A stretch of 5,469 nt of DNA from Ruthenibacterium lactatiformans (GCF_000949455.1 NZ_JXXK01000068.1:1-5469); one strand, 5' to 3'; counted from the stretch's first letter, positions 1 through 5,177 are shown. The notes: a model not told the origin generated them from the letters alone. Numbers and translations: made by a program.

Positions 1-1463
1 TAACTGCTGTTGTCCGTATAGGTAAAAGTACACTCGCTGTCCGCGTCCACCCATTGGATCACGCCATCCGGCGCTGCCCAGCCGATGGCCACAACGCCGC
101 TGTTATCGTCCTGCGCCGTCACCTTCGCCCAATTTTCTGTGGCGTCCCAAGTAGGCTGTGTCTCCACCCTCACCACAACGGGAGCCACGATATCCAGCGC
201 GGTGACATTCACTTTTGCGGCAGCGGAAATATTCCCAGCCTTGTCCGCCGCCCAGATGTAATAAACGCCGTTGTGGTCTGCTTTCGGTGCGGAATCTTGA
301 AACTTATCCAGCGCAGGCGCTTTTTCCTCCGTGGTGACCGCATAGCCTTTCACGCCGCTGTCCGCGTCTGTGGCCGTAACGGACAGCGTCATTTCCATAT
401 GGCCGCTGTCTGGCTGCTGCTCCACCTTTGAAACGACCGGCGCGACCTTATCCACCAACGCGGTCTTGCTGGCCGTTCCGGAAATGCGGCCCACATTGTC
501 GATGGCGCGGGCGCCGACCGTATGTTTGCCGTGGTCTGCGATGGAGAGCACACCGCTGTACGTCGTCCAGCTTCCGCCGTCCAGAGAATATTCCGTGCGG
601 GCAACGCCGCTGTGTGCGTCGCCGTTGTCTTTCACTGTGGCTGTGACAGAAGTATTCGTCCACTGCTCCGTGGAAAGCGTGACGCCGGGCACATTGGGCG
701 GGACCGGGTCGATGTATACCTTTGCCGTGGCCGTCTGCCCGGAGGCATTGCCCGCGCCGTCCACCACACGGGCGGTCACCGTTGTTTCACCTCCTGCCGT
801 GATGGTCACGGTGGGGTCGCCCACGGGACAGCCCGTCCATGCCCCGCCGTTGACGCTGTATTCGTAGTGATGGATGCCGCTGCCGTAGTCGCCCGGCGCC
901 GCGCTCCAGTCCGGCAGGCTCGTGCCTGTGTCCGTGCCGCCCGAAAAACGCACCACCGCGCTGTCCCTCTGCCAGCCCGTGGGCGCGCTGATCTGCACGC
1001 CGGCCGGCTCGGTGAGGTCATAGCCGTAATAGCAGCCCGCGTACATCGGCACGTTGACCGGGATGTATACCTTGTCGTTCGAAAGCTGCCCGTTGTTGTG
1101 CCTGTGCCGCACCAGCGCGTAACGGATGCTCATGTCCCCGCCCGCTGCCGCAATATCGTATCCATAGCACGGCATATACAGATTCGGGGACAGCGCCGTT
1201 CCCTGCGAATTCCCCAACGGGTCCCGCCCGCACACCGGGCAGAGCCAGATGTCATAGTTGTTGGGTGATGTGAAGATCTCCCGTGTGTTGACGGTCTGGG
1301 AGCTGCCGGAATACATGTACCCGATCACGTAGGTATATGGCGTGCCGTTTCGGTCCGCGCCCAGCGCGCCGCCCGCAGCAAACGCCGTGGACGCAAACAG
1401 CGTCACACACAGCAGCGCAAGCAGGCTTGCCGCCGGTCTGCTCACTTTCTTTATTCTGTTCAT
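1..1463 (-). CDS. Exported surface protein with Cys-containing N-terminal region and Ig-like repeats (partial, C-terminus beyond window)
   Basis: The minus-strand frame stays open from ATG 1463 to the window edge, giving 487 residues with no stop. Residues 1-29 form a classical signal peptide: basic MNRIKK, a Leu/Ala-rich core and an AFA cleavage site before AGG. Residues 30-155 form a region rich in Tyr, Gly and Asn with a CPVC pair (C75, C78) plus C99 and C144. From about residue 156 come beta-sandwich-like repeats (about 156-253, 254-338, 339-425 and 426 onward). These share marks such as YEYSVNGG or TEYSLDGG followed by W-T, then a D-x-AGN-like turn, and they resemble bacterial Ig-like/OmpL47-type repeats of cell-surface proteins. 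AGGAGG lies six bases before the ATG; an in-frame ATG at 1469 touches that site and is less likely. The start overlaps the upstream stop as ATGA, so translation is probably coupled. Adhesin or stalk function is inferred; any wall anchor would lie beyond the edge. Confidence 0.85.
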   Translation of the reverse strand, partial: MNRIKKVSRPAASLLALLCVTLFASTAFAAGGALGADRNGTPYTYVIGYMYSGSSQTVNTREIFTSPNNYDIWLCPVCGRDPLGNSQGTALSPNLYMPCYGYDIAAAGGDMSIRYALVRHRHNNGQLSNDKVYIPVNVPMYAGCYYGYDLTEPAGVQISAPTGWQRDSAVVRFSGGTDTGTSLPDWSAAPGDYGSGIHHYEYSVNGGAWTGCPVGDPTVTITAGGETTVTARVVDGAGNASGQTATAKVYIDPVPPNVPGVTLSTEQWTNTSVTATVKDNGDAHSGVARTEYSLDGGSWTTYSGVLSIADHGKHTVGARAIDNVGRISGTASKTALVDKVAPVVSKVEQQPDSGHMEMTLSVTATDADSGVKGYAVTTEEKAPALDKFQDSAPKADHNGVYYIWAADKAGNISAAAKVNVTALDIVAPVVVRVETQPTWDATENWAKVTAQDDNSGVVAIGWAAPDGVIQWVDADSECTFTYTDNSS

Positions 1464-1975
1464 GCGCATCCTCCTGTCTCCAATTCTTTTAAAATATTTG
1501 GTATTTCCATCTTTGGCACAGGCTGCTTTACGGCCTGTCCCCTTTCCTGCCGGCTGGATCTCCGTTCCGGTTTTTTCGCCCGTATTTCTGTTTTCTGCTC
1601 CGGAATGATGAACGGTGTTTCCGGCATGGGCGGAGCACACTGCACCGTGCTCTGCTTCGGCGCCATCTGCTCTACCTTCACGACGATCTCTTTTTTCTGC
1701 CGTGCGCTCATCCGCCGCACCAGCCTGCCCAGGCGGGCGAGCTGTCCGCCCGCCCAGCACAGGACCATCACCGCGTTCAGCGCCAGTGACAGGCTCAGCA
1801 GCAGACAGGCCCGTGCCAGCGTCGCGGGCAGGGCTTCTCCCGCCGTTACCGCCTGCAGCGCCTCCCGTGCGGTATCCGCCAGCGGATGGCCCGAGCATCC
1901 GCTCAACAGTGCGACCGCACACACAACAGCGCCTGACGCCCGTTTAGCATTCCGCGGCATCCTGCGCCTCTGCAT
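1460..1975 (-). CDS. Putative lipoprotein with second membrane segment and basic/proline-rich tail
   Basis: This 171-residue protein is not one I recognise. Its N-terminus has a basic region (RRRMPRNAKR), a short hydrophobic core and a lipobox LSGC with Cys27, so type II signal peptidase processing is plausible. A second hydrophobic stretch at about residues 56-76 (Leu/Ser/Ala-rich, ending LCWAGG) looks like a transmembrane helix. It is followed by a positively charged RLGRLVRRMSARQKK patch, which by the positive-inside rule places the tail in the cytoplasm. The last 90 residues are polar, Pro/Lys/Glu-rich and likely disordered. GGAGG lies six bases before ATG 1975; a second ATG at 1960 would still keep the lipobox. 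It overlaps the preceding gene by 32 bases and the surface-protein gene by four (ATGA), so the two envelope proteins are probably made together. The role, perhaps in displaying or exporting its neighbour, is inferred. If residues 1-27 are a membrane anchor rather than a cleaved signal, this is a two-helix membrane protein. Confidence 0.75.
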   Translation of the reverse strand: MQRRRMPRNAKRASGAVVCAVALLSGCSGHPLADTAREALQAVTAGEALPATLARACLLLSLSLALNAVMVLCWAGGQLARLGRLVRRMSARQKKEIVVKVEQMAPKQSTVQCAPPMPETPFIIPEQKTEIRAKKPERRSSRQERGQAVKQPVPKMEIPNILKELETGGCA

Positions 1976-2255
1976 ATGCTTCCTCCAACAGCTCCCGCAT
2001 CACCCGTTTTGCCCCCTCCGCGCTCAGACGCGGCAGAGACGCACGGATGAAGTCGAGCAGCTCCTCCTCGGTCATCTGCGCGGCCTCCCGTGGCGTCACA
2101 TGCGTGAGCCGGACAACACCGCCGTCCAGCCGGACGCGGACAAAACTGTTCTTTCCCATCCCTGTGCGGCTGCGCAGCGCACGCGGCATGTCATACGGCC
2201 GCGGCCGTCTACGTACAGATACAGATCCATTTCCCCGGTCTTCTCCATTTTCCAT
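1944..2255 (-). CDS. Small hypothetical protein, acidic helical C-terminus; start and frame uncertain
   Basis: The open frame from ATG 2255 codes for 103 residues, but only the part after about residue 33 (MGKNSFVRVRLDGG...) looks like protein. There a short beta-like stretch is followed by an acidic helical tail (TEEELLDFIRASLPRL, then RELLEEAYAEA). The first 30 residues are a run of Arg/Pro/Gly with codons such as AGA, GTA and TCT that are unusual here, whereas the next frame over reads well (MEKTGEMDLYLYVDGR from ATG 2248). The ribosome binding site AAGGAG sits one base from ATG 2255, which is too close, but eight bases from ATG 2248. The true gene therefore probably starts in the other frame and changes frame near 2180-2200, or else starts internally at ATG 2159 (71 residues). 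The gene lies 12 bases after the methyltransferase stop and overlaps the lipoprotein gene. I do not recognise the family. Confidence 0.6.
   Translation of the reverse strand: MENGEDRGNGSVSVRRRPRPYDMPRALRSRTGMGKNSFVRVRLDGGVVRLTHVTPREAAQMTEEELLDFIRASLPRLSAEGAKRVMRELLEEAYAEAQDAAEC
2096..2248 (-). other. Alternative-frame N-terminal coding segment of the small hypothetical protein
   Basis: From ATG 2248 a 50-codon frame begins MEKTGEMDLYLYVDGRGRMT and is stopped at 2096. It has the better ribosome binding spacing (eight bases from AAGGAG) and good codon choice over its first 20 codons (CTG, TAC, GAC, GGC, CGC). After that it degrades into Cys/Ala/Ser-rich sequence, while the -1 frame becomes convincing. 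It may be the true N-terminus of the 1944-2255 gene, separated from the rest by a one-base deletion, or a genuine overlapping mini-gene. No classical X-XXY-YYZ slippery heptamer is visible in the correct frame, so programmed frameshifting is not favoured. Confidence 0.4.
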
Positions 2256-2267
2256 TCTCCTTTTTCG

Positions 2268-3071
2268 TTATGATGCGAATGACAGCTGTTCCGGCAGGAC
2301 CCGGATGCGTTCGGACTGGTCATAGTTCGAAACAAACAATTCCGGGAACTGCGCGCCGCCGTCATACCGCTGTTTCATATTGTTGAGCCGCGTCACGCGC
2401 TCGATATATATTCCCGGCCGGTCATACATTTCCCATACCAGGGGATGGTCGTTGTACGACAGCAGGAACTTGCCCTGCACCGACAGCAGCGTGTCCCGCA
2501 GGCGTTCGTGGCCCCCACGGCCAAAGGTGATATTGCTGTAGTAATCCTCGGTGTCTACATACGGCGGGTCGCAATAGAAAAAGCTCACCGGCCTGTCATA
2601 CTGCCGGATGAGCTTCTCGAAGTCCTTATTCTCCACAACGACCTTCTGCAGCCGTGCGCAGGCTTTATCGATGAGGGGGAAGTTCCCCCACATGCTGTGC
2701 GGCTGCGCCGCAAAACTGCCGCAGCCTGCCGCGTAGCTGTACCGGATGACCTGGTAAAACGCCGCAGCACGCGCCACTTCCTCCATCCCCTCCGGATGCT
2801 CCAGCACCTGCTTGAGGCGCATGAAATCCTCCCGTGAATTGAGGACATACCGAAGCCGCTCCTGCAGCTCCCGCGGATGGTCACGCACCGCGCGGTACAG
2901 TGCGGCAAGATTTCCGTTCAGATCATTGTACACCTCAAAATCCGTGCCCGGCGGTTTGTGGAACAGCACCCAGCCTCCGCCGCCAAATACCTCTATATAT
3001 CGCTCATAGTAGAGCGGGAAGCGCGCCAGCACCTCTTCCCGGAGTGCTTTTTTGCCGCCCACCCATGCCAT
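2268..3071 (-). CDS. dam: DNA N6-adenine methyltransferase, Dam/D12 class (orphan)
   Basis: The enzyme transfers a methyl group from S-adenosylmethionine to N6 of adenine in a short DNA site. Relatives commonly recognise GATC, but the target cannot be read from this sequence. In 267 residues the motifs follow the alpha-group order: WVGGKKALR at 3-11, the SAM-binding loop EVFGGGGWVLF at 27-37, the acidic YNDLN at 48-52, a helical target-recognition part in the middle, and the catalytic DPPY at 168-171 (FFYCDPPYVDTEDYY). No motif is missing and the length is typical of the class. No restriction endonuclease lies next to it, so it is probably a solitary protective or regulatory methylase, as often found on phages and conjugative elements. 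The start is doubtful. ATG 3071 is 22 bases from the only good ribosome binding site, and relatives usually have a few residues before the WxGGK motif; here GAC-AGC-TTC precedes the ATG in frame but behind an ATA codon. The small-protein gene follows 12 bases after its stop. Confidence 0.92.
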   Translation of the reverse strand: MAWVGGKKALREEVLARFPLYYERYIEVFGGGGWVLFHKPPGTDFEVYNDLNGNLAALYRAVRDHPRELQERLRYVLNSREDFMRLKQVLEHPEGMEEVARAAAFYQVIRYSYAAGCGSFAAQPHSMWGNFPLIDKACARLQKVVVENKDFEKLIRQYDRPVSFFYCDPPYVDTEDYYSNITFGRGGHERLRDTLLSVQGKFLLSYNDHPLVWEMYDRPGIYIERVTRLNNMKQRYDGGAQFPELFVSNYDQSERIRVLPEQLSFAS

Positions 3072-3079
3072 GAAGCTGT

Positions 3080-3088
3080 CTATACCAT
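3080..3088 (-). other. Two-codon mini-ORF (ATG-GTA-TAG) using the methyltransferase ribosome binding site
   Basis: AAGGGGAGG (3094-3102 on the plus-strand scale) is followed after five bases by ATG, GTA, TAG. This is the best-placed start codon for that site, yet it encodes only Met-Val. The methyltransferase ATG at 3071 begins eight bases after the stop, which would allow reinitiation. One additional base in this stretch would put the ATG in frame as M-V-x-D-S-F-M-A-W, so a one-base deletion or sequencing error is an equal explanation. Confidence 0.4.
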
Positions 3089-3139
3089 ATGCGCCTCCCC
3101 TTTCTTCGGACAGGGCGCATATCCCCGCACACGGGGTAT
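3087..3139 (-). promoter_or_regulatory. Structured leader of the methyltransferase gene (two hairpins around the ribosome binding site)
   Basis: In transcript order, the first hairpin is CCCCG-TGTG-CGGGG (3136-3123). The second has perfect nine-base arms, ATATGCGCC (3122-3114) and GGCGCATAT (3095-3087), around an 18-base loop. The loop and the start of the 3' arm contain the ribosome binding site AAGGGGAGG, and the mini-ORF ATG straddles the end of the arm. Folding would partly hide the ribosome binding site, so translational control of the methyltransferase is plausible. I do not recognise a known riboswitch class. The pairing is visible; the regulation is inferred. Confidence 0.45.
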
Positions 3140-3162
3140 TCCGCGCCCCGCGTGTTCCTGTT

Positions 3163-3279
3163 CTACTTCACGGATTTCCCTTTATCCCGTTTTTCCGGCT
3201 GCCTCCCTGTGGATATATATACTTTGTGTAAAACACATACGCCGTCTCTGCTCTTACTTGACGGAGTGGAAAAACACAT
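3163..3279 (-). CDS. Possible small basic protein, 38 residues
   Basis: A short frame runs from ATG 3279 to TAG at 3163 and fills most of what would otherwise be a 219-base gap before the methyltransferase gene. It starts MCFSTPSSKSRDGVCVLHKV and ends in a Lys/Arg-rich tail. An AGGAG element lies five bases ahead, and the start is 11 bases after the preceding stop, which fits operon spacing. It has two Cys (positions 2 and 15) and no membrane segment. Its composition is protein-like, but the frame is too short for codon statistics to decide. A hairpin-like imperfect repeat (3263-3287) overlaps its start. If not a gene, this stretch is simply the leader region of the methyltransferase. Confidence 0.4.
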   Translation of the reverse strand: MCFSTPSSKSRDGVCVLHKVYISTGRQPEKRDKGKSVK

Positions 3280-3290
3280 TCCGCTCCTGT

Positions 3291-3854
3291 TCAATATTCC
3301 ATTCCGTTCAGTTCCGGTTCATCCCATTCATCTATGGATACAATATTCACATATTCCCCAATGACACCCAGAGCCGCATCATAGCTGCCGCACTGGATGA
3401 CGCGCCTGCACATCTCTTTTGCTTCATCATTCTGGTCATTCTCTGCAAGCGTGCGTGCCGCGATGCCCATGAGGTTGAATATATTTCCATTCGCGCCAAT
3501 GAGCGGACAATCCGGCTTCCCGTTCTGGACGTTTTCTTCAACACCGAGCCGGTTCGGAAGATAGTCGCTGAGCCATGTACCGCCAAATTGTGCATGCGTC
3601 CGAAGACGCCACAGCGCCAACCGCCCTGTATCCAATTCGATTCCGTCCATCATGAACAGCAGATTGGTACACCCCTCATGCTCAAATGCGTATATTTCTT
3701 TAAAGTGCGCCCCATTTTGCAATATTTTTTCTTCTGCCAACATTTGATGGATGCCATCTTCCCATTCCCGAAGATCTCCGCCGCAGCCCTGAAGCACCAA
3801 ACCTTCACGGTCCTGCATTTTCTTAAGGTCCTCTGCCGAAATTTTCTGTATCAT
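3291..3854 (-). CDS. Hypothetical protein, 187 residues, accessory-element type
   Basis: This is a well-formed soluble protein with no signal peptide or membrane helix. The N-terminal part (KISAEDLKKMQDREGLVLQGCGGDLREW, residues 4-31) is followed by a mixed alpha/beta core with WRLRTHAQFGGTWLSDYLPNRLG at 82-104, then PDCPLIGANGNIFNLMGIA at 114-132, and a helical C-terminus with EYVNI. The Gly-Gly-Thr-Trp-Leu-Ser-Asp-Tyr and Gly-Asn-Ile-Phe-Asn motifs look conserved, and I have the impression of similar hypothetical proteins in Clostridia conjugative elements, but I cannot name a family. GGGGAGGG lies seven bases before ATG 3854, so the start is firm. It follows the 144-residue gene after 21 bases. 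Base composition is lower than at the left end of the window (about 43% GC in 3661-3720), which may mark separate origin. Function unknown. Confidence 0.85.
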   Translation of the reverse strand: MIQKISAEDLKKMQDREGLVLQGCGGDLREWEDGIHQMLAEEKILQNGAHFKEIYAFEHEGCTNLLFMMDGIELDTGRLALWRLRTHAQFGGTWLSDYLPNRLGVEENVQNGKPDCPLIGANGNIFNLMGIAARTLAENDQNDEAKEMCRRVIQCGSYDAALGVIGEYVNIVSIDEWDEPELNGMEY

Positions 3855-3875
3855 CTGTTTTCCCTCCCCTGTTTT

Positions 3876-4310
3876 TTATGACGGCGGCAGTGTGTCCGGT
3901 TCCACCAAATGCAAGTCGGCTGCATAGGCGGGCTGGGTCAGGCGGACATAGATATCAAGCTGTTCTCCGCTCAGGCGGTACAGCGTCCGGCATGCATCAC
4001 ACAGGTCCGGCCAGAACGCGGACGCTTTGTCCGGTTCCCACTGCAATGCCTGCAGCAGATCCTGAACGTCCCGGACGTCCAAACTGGCTGTGCTGTAGGC
4101 CTGCGGCGTCAGCATCCCCAGCAGCGCCAGCAGCTGCCGGATATATGTGCCAAGCGCCGCGCGCAGCTCCGGTTTTGTGCGCAGTGCGGAATCCACGCTC
4201 TCGAAATGGCCTGTATCGCATGCGGATTCCACCCGGCAGATGCATTCTTCCAGCACACGGCTTTTTTCGTGGATCGTGTACAGCACATCCACATTACGGA
4301 TACTCTTCAC
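3876..4310 (-). CDS. Hypothetical helical protein, 144 residues, GTG start
   Basis: The gene begins with GTG at 4310, directly after the TGA of the Cys-rich small gene (4311-4313). GGGAG stands eight bases before it, so the GTG is well supported; a nearby ATG at 4314 runs into a stop after six codons. The product appears mostly alpha-helical: an N-terminal helix (VDVLYTIHEKSRVLEECICRV), a Leu-rich stretch YIRQLLALLGML near the middle, and further helices with QDLLQALQW and CRTLYRLSGEQLDIYVRL. The Leu-rich stretch is too short and too polar around its edges to be a clear membrane segment. It has several Cys residues but no recognisable metal-binding pattern. I do not recognise a family; the context is an operon of small accessory genes ahead of a DNA methyltransferase. 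Confidence 0.75.
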   Translation of the reverse strand: MKSIRNVDVLYTIHEKSRVLEECICRVESACDTGHFESVDSALRTKPELRAALGTYIRQLLALLGMLTPQAYSTASLDVRDVQDLLQALQWEPDKASAFWPDLCDACRTLYRLSGEQLDIYVRLTQPAYAADLHLVEPDTLPPS

Positions 4311-4532
4311 TCATTGCTCTCCCTTCTTCTTCGGCATATTTGTTCTCAGGCATGTACCATCGCTGAACCGGCACAGAAAACCATGCCAGGCCAGCCTGCA
4401 GCTTTCACACTGCGGTTCACTTTCCACACGCGGGATATCCGGCCCAATGACACGGCCCAGCGGCAGAATACAGCAGCTTGTCGGCCGTGTCCTCGACCGC
4501 CCTTTCCCATATGGATATTTCAGAATTTCCAC
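4311..4532 (-). CDS. Small Cys-rich protein, possible zinc-binding motif; start uncertain
   Basis: The frame ends at TGA 4311 and codes for up to 73 residues from GTG 4532. The C-terminal half has CESC, then Cys after eight residues and Cys after six more (QCESCRLAWHGFLCRFSDGTCLRT), a spacing compatible with a four-Cys zinc site. An adjacent Cys-Cys pair lies near residue 20. The N-terminal half is basic (YPYGKGRSRTRP). The start is odd: GGGAGG (4532-4537) overlaps GTG, which cannot then serve as its own start codon, while five and eight bases later stand in-frame ATT and CTG. The frame is also open upstream through the terminator but without ATG or GTG. It abuts the 144-residue gene. Function unknown; a nucleic-acid or regulatory binding role is only suggested by the Cys pattern. 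Confidence 0.6.
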   Translation of the reverse strand: MEILKYPYGKGRSRTRPTSCCILPLGRVIGPDIPRVESEPQCESCRLAWHGFLCRFSDGTCLRTNMPKKKGEQ

Positions 4533-4548
4533 CTCCCGTTTAACGCAA

Positions 4549-4594
4549 AAAAGCGGGGAGCGTCTGGCTCTGCTGCCAATTGCTCCCCGCTTTT
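4549..4594 (-). terminator. Intrinsic terminator after the acidic-protein gene
   Basis: Perfect 13-base inverted repeats, AAAAGCGGGGAGC (4549-4561) and GCTCCCCGCTTTT (4582-4594), have a GC core of nine pairs and enclose a 20-base loop with its own short TGGC/GCCA pairing. Read on the minus strand, the stem is followed by six T, the usual intrinsic terminator form. On the plus strand it has four T and could act weakly both ways. It lies only 17 bases before the start of the Cys-rich gene, so that gene either depends on read-through or has an unusual promoter. Confidence 0.75.
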
Positions 4595-4650
4595 GCTTTG
4601 CGTATTTTGTGATCGTGTGTGCCCTCCTTCCCCCTGATCTGTTTATGCAG

Positions 4651-4682
4651 ACAGCCCCGCGAAAATATTTCCGCGGGGCTGT
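4651..4682 (-). terminator. GC-rich hairpin at the stop of the acidic-protein gene
   Basis: Perfect 11-base arms ACAGCCCCGCG (4651-4661) and CGCGGGGCTGT (4672-4682) surround a 10-base AT-rich loop. The outer arm touches the TAA of the acidic-protein gene. No T-tract follows on either strand, so it is more likely an mRNA-stabilising or Rho-assisted element than a stand-alone intrinsic terminator. It forms a tandem pair with the hairpin at 4549-4594. Confidence 0.5.
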
Positions 4683-5035
4683 TACATCAACATTTGTCCA
4701 AACGGCATATCAAACAACTCTTCCGGTGACCATATGAAAGTAAAGTTTACGCTTTCCAAGTTACTGCAGCAGCGATTCAGAAAGCCGGTGTCGTCTTTCA
4801 TGCGCTGCATCAAATCATCGATCTCTTCCGGTGAGGCTCTCATGGATTCGCCTTCGCCATAAAGATAGGCTTCAGCACGAACCGACACTTCGGTTTCCTC
4901 ACTGATAAAGTACATTAAATCGTCGAATTCACTCCAGCCTTCCAGGTCGTCGTATTCTTTCGGAATCCCTCCGACGAGAAGTTCGATTTCATCTTCGCCT
5001 GCGGTGACCGTCACCGCAGAAAACAATAAGGCCAT
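4682..5035 (-). CDS. Very acidic small protein, 117 residues, function unknown
   Basis: GGGAGG lies nine bases before ATG 5035 and the frame runs to TAA at 4682, touching the hairpin. The protein carries 27 Asp/Glu against 6 Lys/Arg, a net charge near -21. It begins with a short beta-like stretch (MALLFSAVTVT), then acidic segments KEYDDLEGWSEFDDLMYF and ASPEEIDDLMQRMKDD, and ends FIWSPEELFDMPFGQMLM. There is no cleavable signal or membrane helix. GC is lower than at the left end of the window (about 45% in 4741-4800). Small, highly acidic proteins beside toxin-like genes are often immunity proteins or antitoxins, and others mimic DNA against restriction enzymes; both ideas are inference here, because I recognise no family. 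It follows the ADP-ribosyltransferase-like gene after 142 bases that contain a mini-ORF, and it is closed by two hairpins. Confidence 0.75.
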   Translation of the reverse strand: MALLFSAVTVTAGEDEIELLVGGIPKEYDDLEGWSEFDDLMYFISEETEVSVRAEAYLYGEGESMRASPEEIDDLMQRMKDDTGFLNRCCSNLESVNFTFIWSPEELFDMPFGQMLM

Positions 5036-5076
5036 TTTTACGTCCCTCCCAGTCTTTCATTCAAATCTGTTTTTAT

Positions 5077-5094
5077 TTACATTTGCCGCTTCAT
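5077..5094 (-). other. Five-codon mini-ORF (MKRQM) with strong ribosome binding site
   Basis: GGAGGTGA (5100-5107), one of the best ribosome binding sites in the window, is followed after five bases by ATG AAG CGG CAA ATG TAA. It lies 41 bases upstream of the acidic-protein start. It could be a leader peptide that controls the acidic-protein gene, or the remains of a lost gene start. Such short frames can occur by chance; the quality of the binding site is what makes it worth noting. Confidence 0.35.
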
Positions 5095-5177
5095 GCAATT
5101 CACCTCCGTCGTTTTTGTAAACACAACCAATACCACAATGACAGCGGAAAGTCTATCAGAATATTTACCGGGGGTAC

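Noticed and set aside
522..1268. Long plus-strand open frame (248 codons) and other plus-strand frames over 54-1608
   Set aside because: Rich in Arg, Ala, His and Val with no plausible ribosome binding site. It lies antisense to the surface-protein gene, whose signal peptide and repeats are clear.
2268..3071. Complete restriction-modification system around the methyltransferase
   Set aside because: No neighbour looks like an endonuclease: the adjacent proteins are small, lack PD-(D/E)XK-like or HNH motifs, and have no visible nuclease signature.
3211..3222. TATATATA run as a -10 promoter element for the methyltransferase
   Set aside because: No acceptable -35 hexamer at 16-18 bases upstream on the minus strand; the nearest TTTACA is only five bases away.
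3263..3287. Terminator after the 187-residue gene
   Set aside because: Arms GGAGTGGAA and TTCCGCTCC have a mismatch when read on the minus strand, and no T-tract follows.
2877..3881. Plus-strand open frame of 334 codons
   Set aside because: It runs antisense across the methyltransferase start and the 187-residue gene, both with good starts and motifs, and its product is a Cys/Phe/His-rich jumble.
3909..4737. Plus-strand frames of 242 and 196 codons
   Set aside because: Antisense to the 144-residue, Cys-rich and acidic genes. They pass through two hairpins and lack credible ribosome binding sites; the TAPRKYFRGA reading on both strands is only the palindrome being translated.
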